Assembly (NCBI RefSeq): GCF_004912145.1
Contig: NZ_STGT01000002.1
Span: 186,001 to 250,000, forward strand
Length of the DNA stretch: 64,000 nt
Origin: Peteryoungia rhizophila
GTDB lineage: Bacteria; Pseudomonadota; Alphaproteobacteria; Rhizobiales; Rhizobiaceae
Direction: 5' to 3'
A program made the position numbers and the translations under genes. Shown in pieces: positions 34,001 through 43,274 of this stretch. Every line of letters starts with the position of its first letter. Within the stretch, counting starts at the first letter, position 1. Under the pieces are notes generated by a model, which was given only the letters and a program-made list of their open reading frames with translations, was not told the origin of the DNA and ran no database searches.

Positions 34001-35824
34001 GTGACGACAGAAACGCTACAACCCGCGCGGCGACTTTCCGCAGCCCGACGCTTGATCATCGCACTCGTGCTCATCCTCATTGCGGCAAGCATTGCGATGG
34101 TGACCATCGGCAATCGCTTCCTCACCCGCAACGTGATGGCCGAAGCTTCGCTGCAGGCGAACAGCGCATTGCGGCTCGCCACGGCGGCGCTCACCGGTCA
34201 TCTCAGCCGCTACGAAACGCTTCCGGCCCTGATCGCCGATCATGACGACATGAAGGAACTGGTCCTCAATCCTGATGATCCTGCCCTACTGCAGGCTGCC
34301 AACCTGTACCTCAAGGACATCAATAGGCTGCTGGAATCCTCCGACATCTATGTGATGACCATGGATGGCAACACCATCGCGGCCAGCAATTTCGACGGTC
34401 CTGCGAGTTTCGTCGGCGAGAATTTCAGCTACCGGCCCTATTTCCATGAAGCGGCAGCCGGCAAGCGGTCACGCTTCTATGCGCTCGGAACCACGTCGGC
34501 CAAACGCGGATATTATTTCTCGTCGCCGATCCGGGTGGATGGCGTGGTGCGCGGTGTGATCGCCTTCAAGGTCGATATCGAGGGTATCGAGACATCCTGG
34601 CAGGGGGGCGAATACAAGATCCTCGTGCATGATCCCGAAGGCATTATCTTCATGACCGGGAATCCGGAATGGCTTTATGCCTCGGTACTCCCCCTGACAC
34701 CCGAACGGCTCGAACGGACCACCGCGTCCCGCCGCTACTCCGATGCCGTTCTTCGCGACTTGCCGATCCGCATCAACGAATTCGACGGTCACAGGTTGAT
34801 GACGGTCAGCCAGAACGACGGAAATCGCGAATATCTGGTGCTGCAACACTACATGCCGGATGCGGACTGGACCGTCAAAGTTCTGTTCGACACGGGCACG
34901 ATCCATGCCCAGGCGCGCACCATGCTGGTCGCGATCCTGCTTTTCCTCTGCCTGTTCGTGCTGGGGCTTGCGGTCGTCATCCAGCGCCGCGCCCGGCTAC
35001 AGGAGCGGATGCATATGCAGATCGAGGCCCAGGCCGAGCTCGAGCGGCGGGTCGAGGAGCGCACGGCCGATCTCGCAAGGGTCAACCTGCAGCTCCGCCA
35101 GACTCAAGCCGACCTCATCCAGGCGGGCAAGCTCGCCGGGCTCGGCCAGATGTCGGCCGCTTTGTCACACGAGTTCAACCAGCCGCTCGCCGCCGCCAAG
35201 ACCTATGCCGACAGTGCTAGCATGCTGATCGATCGGGACCGGATTTCCGAAGCGCGGGACAATCTGGGACGCATCTCTAACCTGATCGACCGGATGGCCT
35301 CGATCTCGCGGCATCTGCGCAATTTCGCCCGTAAGCCGAACGAGAAACTCGGCCCGATTTCCATCGAGGACGTCGTGCAGGAAACACTTGAGATCGTCTC
35401 GGCACGTCTTGGCACGGCGGATGCGACGCTTTCGGTCAACTTCGAGCCGGGACTCCCGCCCGTCAGGGGCGGTTCCGTGCGCTTGCAGCAGGTGCTGGTC
35501 AATATCCTCACCAATGCCTGCGACGCGGTCGAGGGGCTCGCAGATCGTCGCATCGAGCTTTCTGCTCGCCGGGAGGATGGCCGTGTCGTGATCGAAATCG
35601 TCGATCGTGGTCCGGGTGTCCCGCCTGCCATCATGGAACGCATCTTCGACCCCTTCTTCACCACCAAAGGCGTCGGCAAGGGGCTGGGGCTCGGACTGTC
35701 GATTTCCTACAATATCATCAAGGATTTCGGTGGGAGCCTGACGGTTCGTGAGCGCGACGGGGGTGGTGCGCTCTTCCGCATCGTTCTCCTGGAAGCGCAA
35801 GCACTGCACGAGGCGGCGGAATGA
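34001..35824 (+). CDS. DctB-like sensor histidine kinase
   Basis: 607 residues. Two membrane segments (about residues 18-37 and 306-327) enclose a roughly 270-residue periplasmic double-Cache sensor (SSDIYVMTMDGNTIAASN, FYALGTTSAKRGYYFSSPI), then a coiled coil, the H-box with phosphoacceptor His in ALSHEFNQPLAAAK, and the ATPase domain with NILTNACDAV, DRGPGVP and GKGLGLGLSIS. The layout equals DctB, the C4-dicarboxylate sensor. GTG at 34001 has AAGGAGG 6 nt upstream. It overlaps the response regulator gene by 4 bp. Because a TAXI-TRAP transporter follows, its ligand is probably that transporter's substrate rather than succinate. Confidence 0.92.
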   Translation: MTTETLQPARRLSAARRLIIALVLILIAASIAMVTIGNRFLTRNVMAEASLQANSALRLATAALTGHLSRYETLPALIADHDDMKELVLNPDDPALLQAANLYLKDINRLLESSDIYVMTMDGNTIAASNFDGPASFVGENFSYRPYFHEAAAGKRSRFYALGTTSAKRGYYFSSPIRVDGVVRGVIAFKVDIEGIETSWQGGEYKILVHDPEGIIFMTGNPEWLYASVLPLTPERLERTTASRRYSDAVLRDLPIRINEFDGHRLMTVSQNDGNREYLVLQHYMPDADWTVKVLFDTGTIHAQARTMLVAILLFLCLFVLGLAVVIQRRARLQERMHMQIEAQAELERRVEERTADLARVNLQLRQTQADLIQAGKLAGLGQMSAALSHEFNQPLAAAKTYADSASMLIDRDRISEARDNLGRISNLIDRMASISRHLRNFARKPNEKLGPISIEDVVQETLEIVSARLGTADATLSVNFEPGLPPVRGGSVRLQQVLVNILTNACDAVEGLADRRIELSARREDGRVVIEIVDRGPGVPPAIMERIFDPFFTTKGVGKGLGLGLSISYNIIKDFGGSLTVRERDGGGALFRIVLLEAQALHEAAE

Positions 35825-37170
35825 ATTCGGGTTTGGTCTTGCTGGTCGACGACGAGGAGGAACTGCGCTTCTCCACCAGTCAGGCGCTGGAATTGCATGG
35901 CCTGCAGGTCAAGGCCTTTGCTTCGGCAGATGAAATCCTCTCACGTGTCGGCTTCGGCTTCGACGGTGTGGTCGTCAGCGACATCCGGATGCCGGGCATG
36001 GACGGAATGACGCTGATGCAGCGCATCCGCGAACTCGACCACGAGATCCCGGTCATTCTCGTGACCGGGCATGGCGAGGTGCAGCTTGCGGTCAAGGCGA
36101 TGCGTGAAGGCGCCTATGATTTTATCGAGAAGCCGTTCGCCAGCCATTCGCTTGCCGGGGTCGTCCGCCATGCGCTCGACCGGCGCTCGCTCGTCCTGGA
36201 AAACCGACGCCTCCGGGCCGTAGCCGGCAAGCGCGACGATATCGAAACGCGGCTTCCGGGGCGTACGCCTGTCATGGTCGATCTGCGCTACCGCGTTAGG
36301 GCGATCGGCGCGACAGAGGCCGATGCCTTGATCATCGGCGAGACAGGTGCCGGCAAGGAGGTCGTCGCGCGCAGCCTGCATGATGTCAGTGCCCGCTCGA
36401 AAGCGCCTTTTCTCGCGATCAATTGTGCCTCGCTCCCGGAAACCTTGATCGAGAGTGAACTCTTCGGTCACGAGGCCGGCGCCTTTCCGGGTGCGCTTCG
36501 GGCGCGCTACGGCAAGTTCGAGCATGGGCGTGGCGGCACGATCCTGCTCGACGAAATCGGCTCTATGCCCTTCGACCTGCAGGCCAAGTTCCTGCGTGTC
36601 CTGCAGGAGCGGACGATCACCCGGCTCGGCTCGAACGAGACGGTGCCGCTCGACGTGCGCTTCCTCGCGACGAGCAAGGTCGATCTCGAAAGCGAGGTTG
36701 CGGCCGGTCGCTTCCGGGCGGATCTATTCTATCGGCTGAATGTGGTGACGATCCATGTTCCGTCGCTTGCGCAGCGCCGGGCCGACATTCCGCTGCTCTT
36801 CCTGCATCTGGTGCGCGAGGCTTCGGCGCGTTATGGCCGCGACGATATGGAAGTCGAGCCGGAGATCCTCGCGGAGATCGCGGAGCGGGAGTGGCCCGGA
36901 AATGTCCGCGAATTGCGCAATGCCGCAGATCGCCTGGTGCTCGGCCTGGAGACCGGGCTCGATGGTGCCTCAGATCAGGAAATGGTCGCGACGCGTCTCG
37001 CTGAAAAGGTGGCGGCATATGAGAAGCAGTTGATCGCCGGCGCCATCGCAGCCCATGGCGGCGCGCTCAAGCCTGTCTACGAACAACTCGGAATTTCGCG
37101 TAAGACGCTCTATGAGAAGATGCAGAAGCATGGGCTCGACAAGAGCCTGGCCATCGATGGGCGCGACTAG
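35821..37170 (+). CDS. DctD-like sigma-54 dependent response regulator with altered GAFTGA loop
   Basis: 449 residues. Receiver domain (residues 5-120, phosphoacceptor Asp in VVSDIRMPGMDGM, Lys in FIEKPF), AAA+ domain with Walker A GETGAGKE and Walker B GTILLDEIGS, R-finger region, and a C-terminal Fis-type HTH (LKPVYEQLGISRKTLYEKM). The sigma-54 contact loop reads GAFPGA at residues 220-225, with Pro in place of the key Thr. This Thr is important for sigma-54 engagement in well-studied members, so activity may be altered. Overlaps the kinase gene by 4 bp and most likely controls the TRAP genes downstream. No convincing -24/-12 promoter was found in the 226 bp gap. Confidence 0.93.
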   Translation: MNSGLVLLVDDEEELRFSTSQALELHGLQVKAFASADEILSRVGFGFDGVVVSDIRMPGMDGMTLMQRIRELDHEIPVILVTGHGEVQLAVKAMREGAYDFIEKPFASHSLAGVVRHALDRRSLVLENRRLRAVAGKRDDIETRLPGRTPVMVDLRYRVRAIGATEADALIIGETGAGKEVVARSLHDVSARSKAPFLAINCASLPETLIESELFGHEAGAFPGALRARYGKFEHGRGGTILLDEIGSMPFDLQAKFLRVLQERTITRLGSNETVPLDVRFLATSKVDLESEVAAGRFRADLFYRLNVVTIHVPSLAQRRADIPLLFLHLVREASARYGRDDMEVEPEILAEIAEREWPGNVRELRNAADRLVLGLETGLDGASDQEMVATRLAEKVAAYEKQLIAGAIAAHGGALKPVYEQLGISRKTLYEKMQKHGLDKSLAIDGRD

Positions 37171-37203
37171 GGGCCGACGCATGGGCTCTCTTCCGGCAGC
37201 TGA

Positions 37204-37223
37204 ATGGGTGGTTTTCCACCCAT
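37204..37223. repeat. Perfect 8 bp inverted repeat ahead of the TRAP genes
   Basis: ATGGGTGG (37204-37211), TTTT, CCACCCAT (37216-37223). There is no T run after the stem, so it is either a weak terminator of the two-component operon or a dyad binding site, for example an upstream activator site of the DctD-like regulator, about 174 bp before the TRAP gene start. Confidence 0.6.
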
Positions 37224-37396
37224 GAAGTCCCGAGAATGTTACGGTTTCCCCCCATGGCATGCGTGAAAATCGAGCCAGGCAGGTGACACGCGCAGTCGCC
37301 GCGTTGCGTCGAGCCCCAGCCGAGGCTTAGCTCGCACTAGGTTCGGCCCAGAGGAGGCGCCGGATTCTGTCACTTTAAAAATGCAGGGAGGACTTC

Positions 37397-38374
37397 ATGA
37401 AAAAGTTCATGATCGCCATGGCTGGTGCCATGGCTCTGACGTTTGCCGCACCCATTTCCGCGCAGGACAAGGCCGACTGGCCCGGCAGCCTGACCATCGG
37501 CACCGCCAGCCAGGGCGGTACATACTTCATCTATGGGACGGGTCTTGCCGGCCTGATCACGGAAAAGCTCGGCGTAAACGCATCTGCCGAAGTGACTGGC
37601 GGTCCGGTGCAGAACGCGACGCTGATCGAAACCGGTGACCATCTCATGGGCCTCGTGACCATGGGCCCGGCCTACGAGGCCTGGACCGGCAACAGCGAAC
37701 TTGCGCCGGGTGTCGAGCACAAGAACCTGCGGGCTCTTTTCCCGATGTACCAGACCCCTTTCCAAGTGGTTGCGCTGAAGTCGTCGGGCATCACCTCTGT
37801 TGCTGATCTCGACGGCAAGCGCGTGTCCGTTGGCCCGGCCGGCGGTACGGCCGCGACCTACTGGCCGCGTTACTTCGAGAGCGTTGGCGTGAGCCCTGTG
37901 ATTTCGTTCTCCGGCGCGAATGATGCCACGAGCCAGGTCAAGGATGGCCTGATCGATGCCTTCGCCTTTGCAGCCGGCGTTCCGATTTCGGCCTTCGCGC
38001 AGATCGCTGCCGAAAACGATGTCAACATCTTCGGCTTCAATGCGGACGAGCAGAAGAAGATCCTCGACGCCATGCCGGAACTGGCAGCCTTCGAGGTGCC
38101 CGGCGGTCTCTACCAAGGCTTCCCCGATCCGCAGAGCACCGTCAGCCTTTGGAACTTCGCGGTCGCCAATACCGAAATGCCTGAGACGCTCGCTTACGAG
38201 ATCACCAAAATGGTGTTGGAAAACAACGATCGCATGGTCCAGATCCATGCCACGGCCTCCGAGACCATTTCCGCGAACATCGAGAAGAACACCTTCTTGC
38301 CGTTCCACCCGGGCTCGGTGCGCTATTTCGAAGAAAAAGGCATCACCATTCCCGATGCTCTGAAGGGCCAGTAA
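37397..38374 (+). CDS. TAXI family TRAP transporter substrate-binding protein
   Basis: 325 residues. Signal peptide MKKFMIAMAGAMALTFAAPISA, then the TAXI fold with TIGTASQGGTYFIYGTGLAGL, VTGGPVQNATLI, VSVGPAGGTAATYWPR and DAFAFAAGVPISAFAQI. TAXI proteins deliver ligands (for example glutamate, 2-oxoglutarate or other organic acids) to a fused TRAP permease using the ion gradient. CAGGGAGGA precedes the ATG closely. Followed by a stable hairpin and then the permease gene; this arrangement usually gives more binding protein than permease. Ligand unknown. Confidence 0.92.
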   Translation: MKKFMIAMAGAMALTFAAPISAQDKADWPGSLTIGTASQGGTYFIYGTGLAGLITEKLGVNASAEVTGGPVQNATLIETGDHLMGLVTMGPAYEAWTGNSELAPGVEHKNLRALFPMYQTPFQVVALKSSGITSVADLDGKRVSVGPAGGTAATYWPRYFESVGVSPVISFSGANDATSQVKDGLIDAFAFAAGVPISAFAQIAAENDVNIFGFNADEQKKILDAMPELAAFEVPGGLYQGFPDPQSTVSLWNFAVANTEMPETLAYEITKMVLENNDRMVQIHATASETISANIEKNTFLPFHPGSVRYFEEKGITIPDALKGQ

Positions 38375-38408
38375 CGCCCGAAACCTGCGCCTCGCTGTGC
38401 AGGCAATT

Positions 38409-38430
38409 GGCGGCAGCTCTGGCTGCCGCC
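38409..38430 (+). terminator. Intercistronic hairpin between TRAP binding protein and permease
   Basis: Stem GGCGGCAGC (38409-38417) and GCTGCCGCC (38422-38430), 4 nt loop, without a long T run. Probably a partial terminator or 3' stabiliser that lowers permease expression relative to the binding protein. Confidence 0.6.
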
Positions 38431-38473
38431 ATCCTTCGTGCAAGATCCGGCTTCCTTATCGGGACACAAAACC

Positions 38474-40654
38474 ATGACACAAGCTGACAACATCTCAGCG
38501 CAGCAAGCCGCTGGGCCCATCCTGGCCAACAATGTCGACGAGGAGCCGGTTGCGAGCAACCAGAGGCTCCATGCAGACTGGACCAACAAGGCGATCATCG
38601 TTCTCTGCATTGCCTATACAGCCTTCCATATCGGGGTGATGAACCTCTATCCGCTCGAAACCTGGACCTATCGCCTCATCCATGTCTGCGGTGGACTTCT
38701 GCTCGGTTTTCTGATCTATTCGGCGGTGCAACTGCCGGCCACAGCACCGGCTCAAGCACGGCGCAATCCGATCGAATGGCTGCTGTTGCTGGTTGCCGTT
38801 GGGGGCATCGGCTATGGTTTCGCCATGGTTGCCTATGCCTGGGGTGCATACTGGATCGCCGGAAATGCGCGACCGCCCCTCTTCGTCTTCACTAGCTTCG
38901 GTGTGCCGCTTCTGGCTGGTACCGCGGCCGCGCTCGCAGCCGTCTGGTTCTTCCCCAGCCGTGACCGCACGCGTGTCGACTGGGCGGACTATGCGCTCGG
39001 TCTCGCCTCGATCGCCGTCCTGGGTTACATCCTCTTCAACGTGGGGCCACTTCGTCTGCGGGCTGGAACGGCCATGGCGCAGCCGGCGGATTTCTACGCC
39101 GCCTTGGTCGGCGTCATCCTCATCCTCGAAGTAACGCGTCGCGTCGCAGGTCTTGCCCTGGTGGTGATCGCCTCGATCTTCATCCTCTACTCCTTCGCTG
39201 GCCCCTATCTGCCCGGCTTCCTCGGTCACCGCGGCTATGAGGCACGGCGCTTCTTCACCTATATATTCACCGATCAGGGCATCCTCAGCGACCCGGTGGC
39301 GGTGTCTTCCACCTACATCATTCTCTTCATCACCTTCGCGGCCTTCCTGCAGGCGTCAAAAGTCGGCGACTATTTCGTGAACTTCGCCTTTGCTGCCGCT
39401 GGGCGTGCGCGTGGTGGCCCGGCCAAGGTTGCGGTTCTCGCTTCCGGTTTGATGGGCATGATTAACGGCACGTCGGCCGGCAATGTGGTGTCGACCGGCT
39501 CGCTGACGATCCCGTTGATGAAGAAGGTCGGCTATCCGGCAAAGACTTCGGCAGCCATCGAAGCTGCCGCCTCATCGGGCGGCCAGATCATGCCGCCGAT
39601 CATGGGGGCGGGTGCCTTCATCATGGCGGAAGTGACGGGCATTCCCTACACGGACATCGTCATTGCCGCGATCATTCCGTCGGTACTCTATTTCGCTTCC
39701 GTCTATTTCATGGTCGATCTTCAGGCGACGAAGATGGGCATGAAGGGCCTGCCGAAGGAAGAGTTGCCGGTCTTCAAGGAACTGCTGAAGCAGGTTTACC
39801 TGTTCATTCCGATTATCATGCTGATCTATACCCTGTTTGCGGGTTACTCGGTCATCCGTGCCGGCACGGTGTCGATGATGGCTGCTGCTGCGGTCAGCTG
39901 GCTCACGCCGCATCGCATGGGTCCAAGACTGCTGGCGAAGGCGTTCGATATCGCCGCACGCATGTCGGTTCAGTTGGTGGCGGTGTGCGCCTGCGCAGGG
40001 ATCATCGTCGGCGTCATTGCGCTGACCGGTGTCGGAGCTCGCTTCTCCAGCCTTCTGCTGGGTATTGCGGAACAGAACCAGCTGCTCGCTCTGTTCTTCG
40101 CGATGTGCATCTCCATCGTACTCGGCATGGGCATGCCTACGACCGCCGCTTATGCGGTTGCCGCAGCCGTGGTTGCTCCCGGTCTGGTCAATCTCGGCAT
40201 TCCGGTTCTGACCGCGCACTTCTTCGTGTTTTACTTTGCCGTGATGTCGGCGATCACGCCGCCGGTGGCGCTCGCAGCCTATGCCGGGGCGGCGCTGGCG
40301 GGCTCCGATCCGATGAAGACGTCGGTCGAAAGCTTCAAGATCGGTCTTGCCGCCTTCGTGGTGCCGTTCATGTTCTTCTACTCACAGGCCATGCTGATGC
40401 AGGGAACGTGGCTGGAGATCCTGCATGTCTTCATTTCGGCAAGCCTCGGGATCTACATGCTTGCCGCAGCTGTCCAGGGCTGGTTCTTCGGTCGGCTGGG
40501 GACACCGCTTCGCCTGGTGTTGCTGGTCGCGGCCCTGAGCATGATCAGCGGCGGTCTGATTTCGGATCTGATCGGTTTGGCGGTCGGCGGTTCGCTCTTT
40601 GCCTATCAGAGACGATACGTCACCCCGGTCGTGCTCGCTCGGGGTGCGGACTGA
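38474..40654 (+). CDS. TRAP transporter fused permease (small plus large membrane subunits)
   Basis: 726 residues, the fused 4TM-12TM type usual for TAXI systems. The N-terminal part corresponds to DctQ, the rest to DctM (GLMGMINGTSAGNVVSTGSL, AAIEAAASSGGQIMPPIMGAGAF, LGMGMPTTAAYAVAAAV, FVFYFAVMSAITPPVALAAY). Together with the preceding binding protein it forms a sodium-coupled high-affinity uptake system. I place the start at ATG 38474; a GTG at 38438 is the alternative. Ends in a strong terminator. Control by the upstream DctB/DctD-like pair is inferred from position. Confidence 0.93.
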   Translation: MTQADNISAQQAAGPILANNVDEEPVASNQRLHADWTNKAIIVLCIAYTAFHIGVMNLYPLETWTYRLIHVCGGLLLGFLIYSAVQLPATAPAQARRNPIEWLLLLVAVGGIGYGFAMVAYAWGAYWIAGNARPPLFVFTSFGVPLLAGTAAALAAVWFFPSRDRTRVDWADYALGLASIAVLGYILFNVGPLRLRAGTAMAQPADFYAALVGVILILEVTRRVAGLALVVIASIFILYSFAGPYLPGFLGHRGYEARRFFTYIFTDQGILSDPVAVSSTYIILFITFAAFLQASKVGDYFVNFAFAAAGRARGGPAKVAVLASGLMGMINGTSAGNVVSTGSLTIPLMKKVGYPAKTSAAIEAAASSGGQIMPPIMGAGAFIMAEVTGIPYTDIVIAAIIPSVLYFASVYFMVDLQATKMGMKGLPKEELPVFKELLKQVYLFIPIIMLIYTLFAGYSVIRAGTVSMMAAAAVSWLTPHRMGPRLLAKAFDIAARMSVQLVAVCACAGIIVGVIALTGVGARFSSLLLGIAEQNQLLALFFAMCISIVLGMGMPTTAAYAVAAAVVAPGLVNLGIPVLTAHFFVFYFAVMSAITPPVALAAYAGAALAGSDPMKTSVESFKIGLAAFVVPFMFFYSQAMLMQGTWLEILHVFISASLGIYMLAAAVQGWFFGRLGTPLRLVLLVAALSMISGGLISDLIGLAVGGSLFAYQRRYVTPVVLARGAD

Positions 40655-40684
40655 GCCTGACACCGTCACGCATCGACAAACAAC

Positions 40685-40724
40685 AAAGAGGCGGCGCCTT
40701 CATCCGACGGCGCCGCCTCTTTTT
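40685..40724 (+). terminator. Rho-independent terminator after the TRAP permease gene
   Basis: A 14 bp perfect stem AAAGAGGCGGCGCC (40685-40698) and GGCGCCGCCTCTTT (40709-40722) with a 10 nt loop and T run. By symmetry it may also stop the convergent operon that ends at 40786. Confidence 0.95.
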
Positions 40725-40785
40725 CGTGGGATGACAAAGTGTCGAGATCTGTTGGCCAACAAGGGCATGAGCCGACGCGCGGTGG

Positions 40786-41883
40786 TCAAGGGATGCCGGG
40801 TGCCAACAGCGATGTCCAGTTGCGGATGAATTCTTCCCGGGTGGCCCGGTCCTGGGCAGCGAGGAGCGCAGGCCCGACCCTGATGGGACGGCCGATGCCG
40901 GACTCGATCAGAGAGGCCGGGCCATCGACGCCGGGCGGCAGCGGTGCGTTCTCGGCAAAATAGAACGCCTTTTCCCGCGCGACTTTCTGTCCGCGTTCCG
41001 ACACGAGATAGTCGACGAAGCGGGCGGCGAGCTCGGAGTTGGGCGAATAGGTCGGGATCATCGCGCCGCGGGTCAGGATCAGCGTATAGTCGCGGGGTAC
41101 GACGACGCGCATGTCGTTGTTGCGAAGATAGCGCGCATAGGCATAGGAACCGAGGATGTTGTAGGCGATCTTCAGCCGGCCGGTCTCGATCAGGTCGAGC
41201 ACTTCCTTGTTGCAGCAACTGGTTACCACCTGCGCGCGGCTGAAACTCTCCAGCAGGCGGCCATAGCTCGTCGGAGCTTGTTGCGCGTCGTGGAAGGCAA
41301 GGAGATAACCGACGCCGGAGAGTTGTACGTTGTAGGTTCCGATCCGTGTCCAGTATTCGTCCGGCTTGCGGCGCAGGAGTTCGGCGATTTCCACATGCGA
41401 GCGCGGCACGTCTTCCGGCGGCACCTGGGAGGCGTTGTAGACGATGACGGCTGGTTCGAAGGCGAAGCCGAAGATTTCGTCGCGCCAGTTGGCCCAGGCG
41501 GATACCCGTTCGGTCTCCGTCGACTGATGGGACCTGGCGCAACCGTCGTTGGCAAGCTTTACCAGATGGTCGACCGAGGAGGAGATCCAGAGGTCGCCAT
41601 GGCTGCGCTTCTCGCGGCAGGCCAATTCCGCCTCCCGAAACAGGTCATTGCTGACATAGTCGTTGAACTCGACGGTCACGTCAGGTGCCGTCTGCTGAAA
41701 ATCGCGGATCAGGGGCGCGATCACCTCAGCGTCTGTGACCCCGTTGATCACCAATCGGACGCGCTCCTCAGCCGGTGCAAGAAACATCGATCGATCACCT
41801 TCGAGCGCCTGGACGGATGTGGAGGCGAGGGTGGTGGCCAACAGATATGCCACGAGTGAGGTCATCCTTTGCCGCGGGCTCAT
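40786..41883 (-). CDS. Periplasmic solute-binding protein co-transcribed with a two-component system
   Basis: 365 residues. Signal peptide at the N-terminus (RMTSLVAYLLATTLASTSVQA), then a type 2 periplasmic-binding fold of the Fe3+/spermidine/phosphoglycerate kind (VRLVINGVTDAEVIAPLIRDFQ begins the first lobe; key residues GDLWISSSVDHLVKL, FEPAVIVYNASQVP, YSPNSELAARFVDYL). There are two adjacent Cys in VVTSCCNKEV. Its ATG overlaps the stop of the kinase gene by 4 bp and there is no permease or ATPase nearby, so its role is more likely ligand sensing for the kinase than transport, comparable to accessory proteins such as PgtC. That role is inference. Confidence 0.85.
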   Translation of the reverse strand: MSPRQRMTSLVAYLLATTLASTSVQALEGDRSMFLAPAEERVRLVINGVTDAEVIAPLIRDFQQTAPDVTVEFNDYVSNDLFREAELACREKRSHGDLWISSSVDHLVKLANDGCARSHQSTETERVSAWANWRDEIFGFAFEPAVIVYNASQVPPEDVPRSHVEIAELLRRKPDEYWTRIGTYNVQLSGVGYLLAFHDAQQAPTSYGRLLESFSRAQVVTSCCNKEVLDLIETGRLKIAYNILGSYAYARYLRNNDMRVVVPRDYTLILTRGAMIPTYSPNSELAARFVDYLVSERGQKVAREKAFYFAENAPLPPGVDGPASLIESGIGRPIRVGPALLAAQDRATREEFIRNWTSLLAPGIP

Positions 41884-43274
41884 GGGGCGGACCTCGTGTT
41901 TAAAAGGGGGAGTTCGAGAAAGACGGTGAAGCCGCTCTGAGGCGTGGGCTCGCGGAAACCGAGCGCCCCCATCAATGTCGTGGCCACTTCCGAAGCGATG
42001 GCGAAGCCGAGGCCGGAGCTGCCTTCGCCGGTCTTCGACGAGACGAAGCGGCGCGTGACTTGCGGCCAGTCCTGTGCGGGAATGCCCGGACCATCGTCTT
42101 CCACCTCGACCAGTACGAAGTCGCCGCGCCGCGCAACCCGCACGGCCAGGCTGGAGACAACGCCGTGACGGAGCGAGTTGTCGATGACGTTGACGATCGC
42201 TTCACGCAGGCTCAAGCCATCGCCGAGCACGATCAGCGCTTCCGGCGGGGCTTCAAAGGAGACGACGATATCCGGATCGATGGTGATGGGCACGGCTGCG
42301 CGGAAGGACTTGCGGGCCACATCGACCACATCGACCGGCGAGAGCTGCACCGAGTCGAAACGGTGGATCACCATGGCATGGTTGAGGAGCTGGGTGGTGA
42401 AGCGCGCGAGTTCGGAGGTGCGGTTCTTGACCCGGTCGAGATGGCGCCGATCACTTTCGGACAGTGCCTCTTCGTCGATCAGGCTCACCTGAGCCGAAAG
42501 CGCCGTCAGCGGTGTGCGGATCTGGTGGGCACTGTCGGCGATGAAGCGCTGCAGGAGGCGCAGGCGATCGTCGAGGCGACGCATGAAGTGATTGATCGAG
42601 TCGACGAAGGGAGAGAGTTCCCGTGGCACATCGACGGCGAGGGGCGTCAGGTCCTGGCTGTCGCGGCGGCGCAGCATGTCGCCCAGCGCATCCAGCGGGC
42701 GAAGCGAGTAGCGAACCGCCAGTATGGTGCCACCGAGGGCCAGCAGGCTCATGACACCGACGAGCAGAAACGCGCGGGTGGTCAGCTCGGTCGTCAACGC
42801 CTGCCGTGCTTCGGTCGTTTGGGCAATCAGGACATTCGCCCAGCCACCGATTGAAGGATCCGCGATTGCGCGGCTGGCGGCAACCATGCGCACGGGCAGC
42901 TCGCGAAAGCGCGTAGTCGCGAAAAGGGCCTGTGTCCGGGCATTGGTCACATCGGCGGGGAAATCCAAGTCCTCATATCCCGTCAGCGTGGCGCCATCGG
43001 GCGCGACGACGCGGTAGAAGATCTTGTCGCGCGGGGCGAGGCCGAGGAGTTCGAAGGCACTCGATGGCAGGTCGACTGCAATGCGGCCTTCCTCGACCAA
43101 AAGACTGTCGAGGATCTGGATGGCGGCACCCTGGAGGAGGCGGTCATAAGCCTCGTCGGCGGCGGCACGCGCATACAACCAGGCAGCCGTCATGAGGATT
43201 GCTGCGCCAGCTGCCAGGACCATGGCGACGCGGATGACCAGGCGAGCAAAAAGGGAGCGCCTAGTCCTCTGCAT
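41880..43274 (-). CDS. TctE-like sensor histidine kinase
   Basis: 464 residues. Membrane segments at about residues 12-35 and 168-190 flank a 130-residue periplasmic domain of the 2CSK_N/TctE type (YDRLLQGAAIQILDSLL, IFYRVVAPDGATLTGYEDL). A short HAMP-like linker leads to the H-box SAHQIRTPLTALSAQ and an ATPase domain (NVIDNSLRHG, EDDGPGIP, GSSGLGFAIA). The start ATG at 43272-43274 lies inside the end of the response regulator gene (14 bp overlap). The typical TctE partner transporter is TctCBA, absent here; a periplasmic binding protein gene follows instead. Confidence 0.92.
   Translation of the reverse strand: MQRTRRSLFARLVIRVAMVLAAGAAILMTAAWLYARAAADEAYDRLLQGAAIQILDSLLVEEGRIAVDLPSSAFELLGLAPRDKIFYRVVAPDGATLTGYEDLDFPADVTNARTQALFATTRFRELPVRMVAASRAIADPSIGGWANVLIAQTTEARQALTTELTTRAFLLVGVMSLLALGGTILAVRYSLRPLDALGDMLRRRDSQDLTPLAVDVPRELSPFVDSINHFMRRLDDRLRLLQRFIADSAHQIRTPLTALSAQVSLIDEEALSESDRRHLDRVKNRTSELARFTTQLLNHAMVIHRFDSVQLSPVDVVDVARKSFRAAVPITIDPDIVVSFEAPPEALIVLGDGLSLREAIVNVIDNSLRHGVVSSLAVRVARRGDFVLVEVEDDGPGIPAQDWPQVTRRFVSSKTGEGSSGLGFAIASEVATTLMGALGFREPTPQSGFTVFLELPLLNTRSAP

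Noticed and set aside
37171..37396. Search for a sigma-54 promoter before the TRAP genes
   Set aside because: Several GG-N10-GC spacings exist (for example 37184-37197, 37278-37291 and 37345-37358) but none resembles TGGCAC-N5-TTGCA well enough to call.
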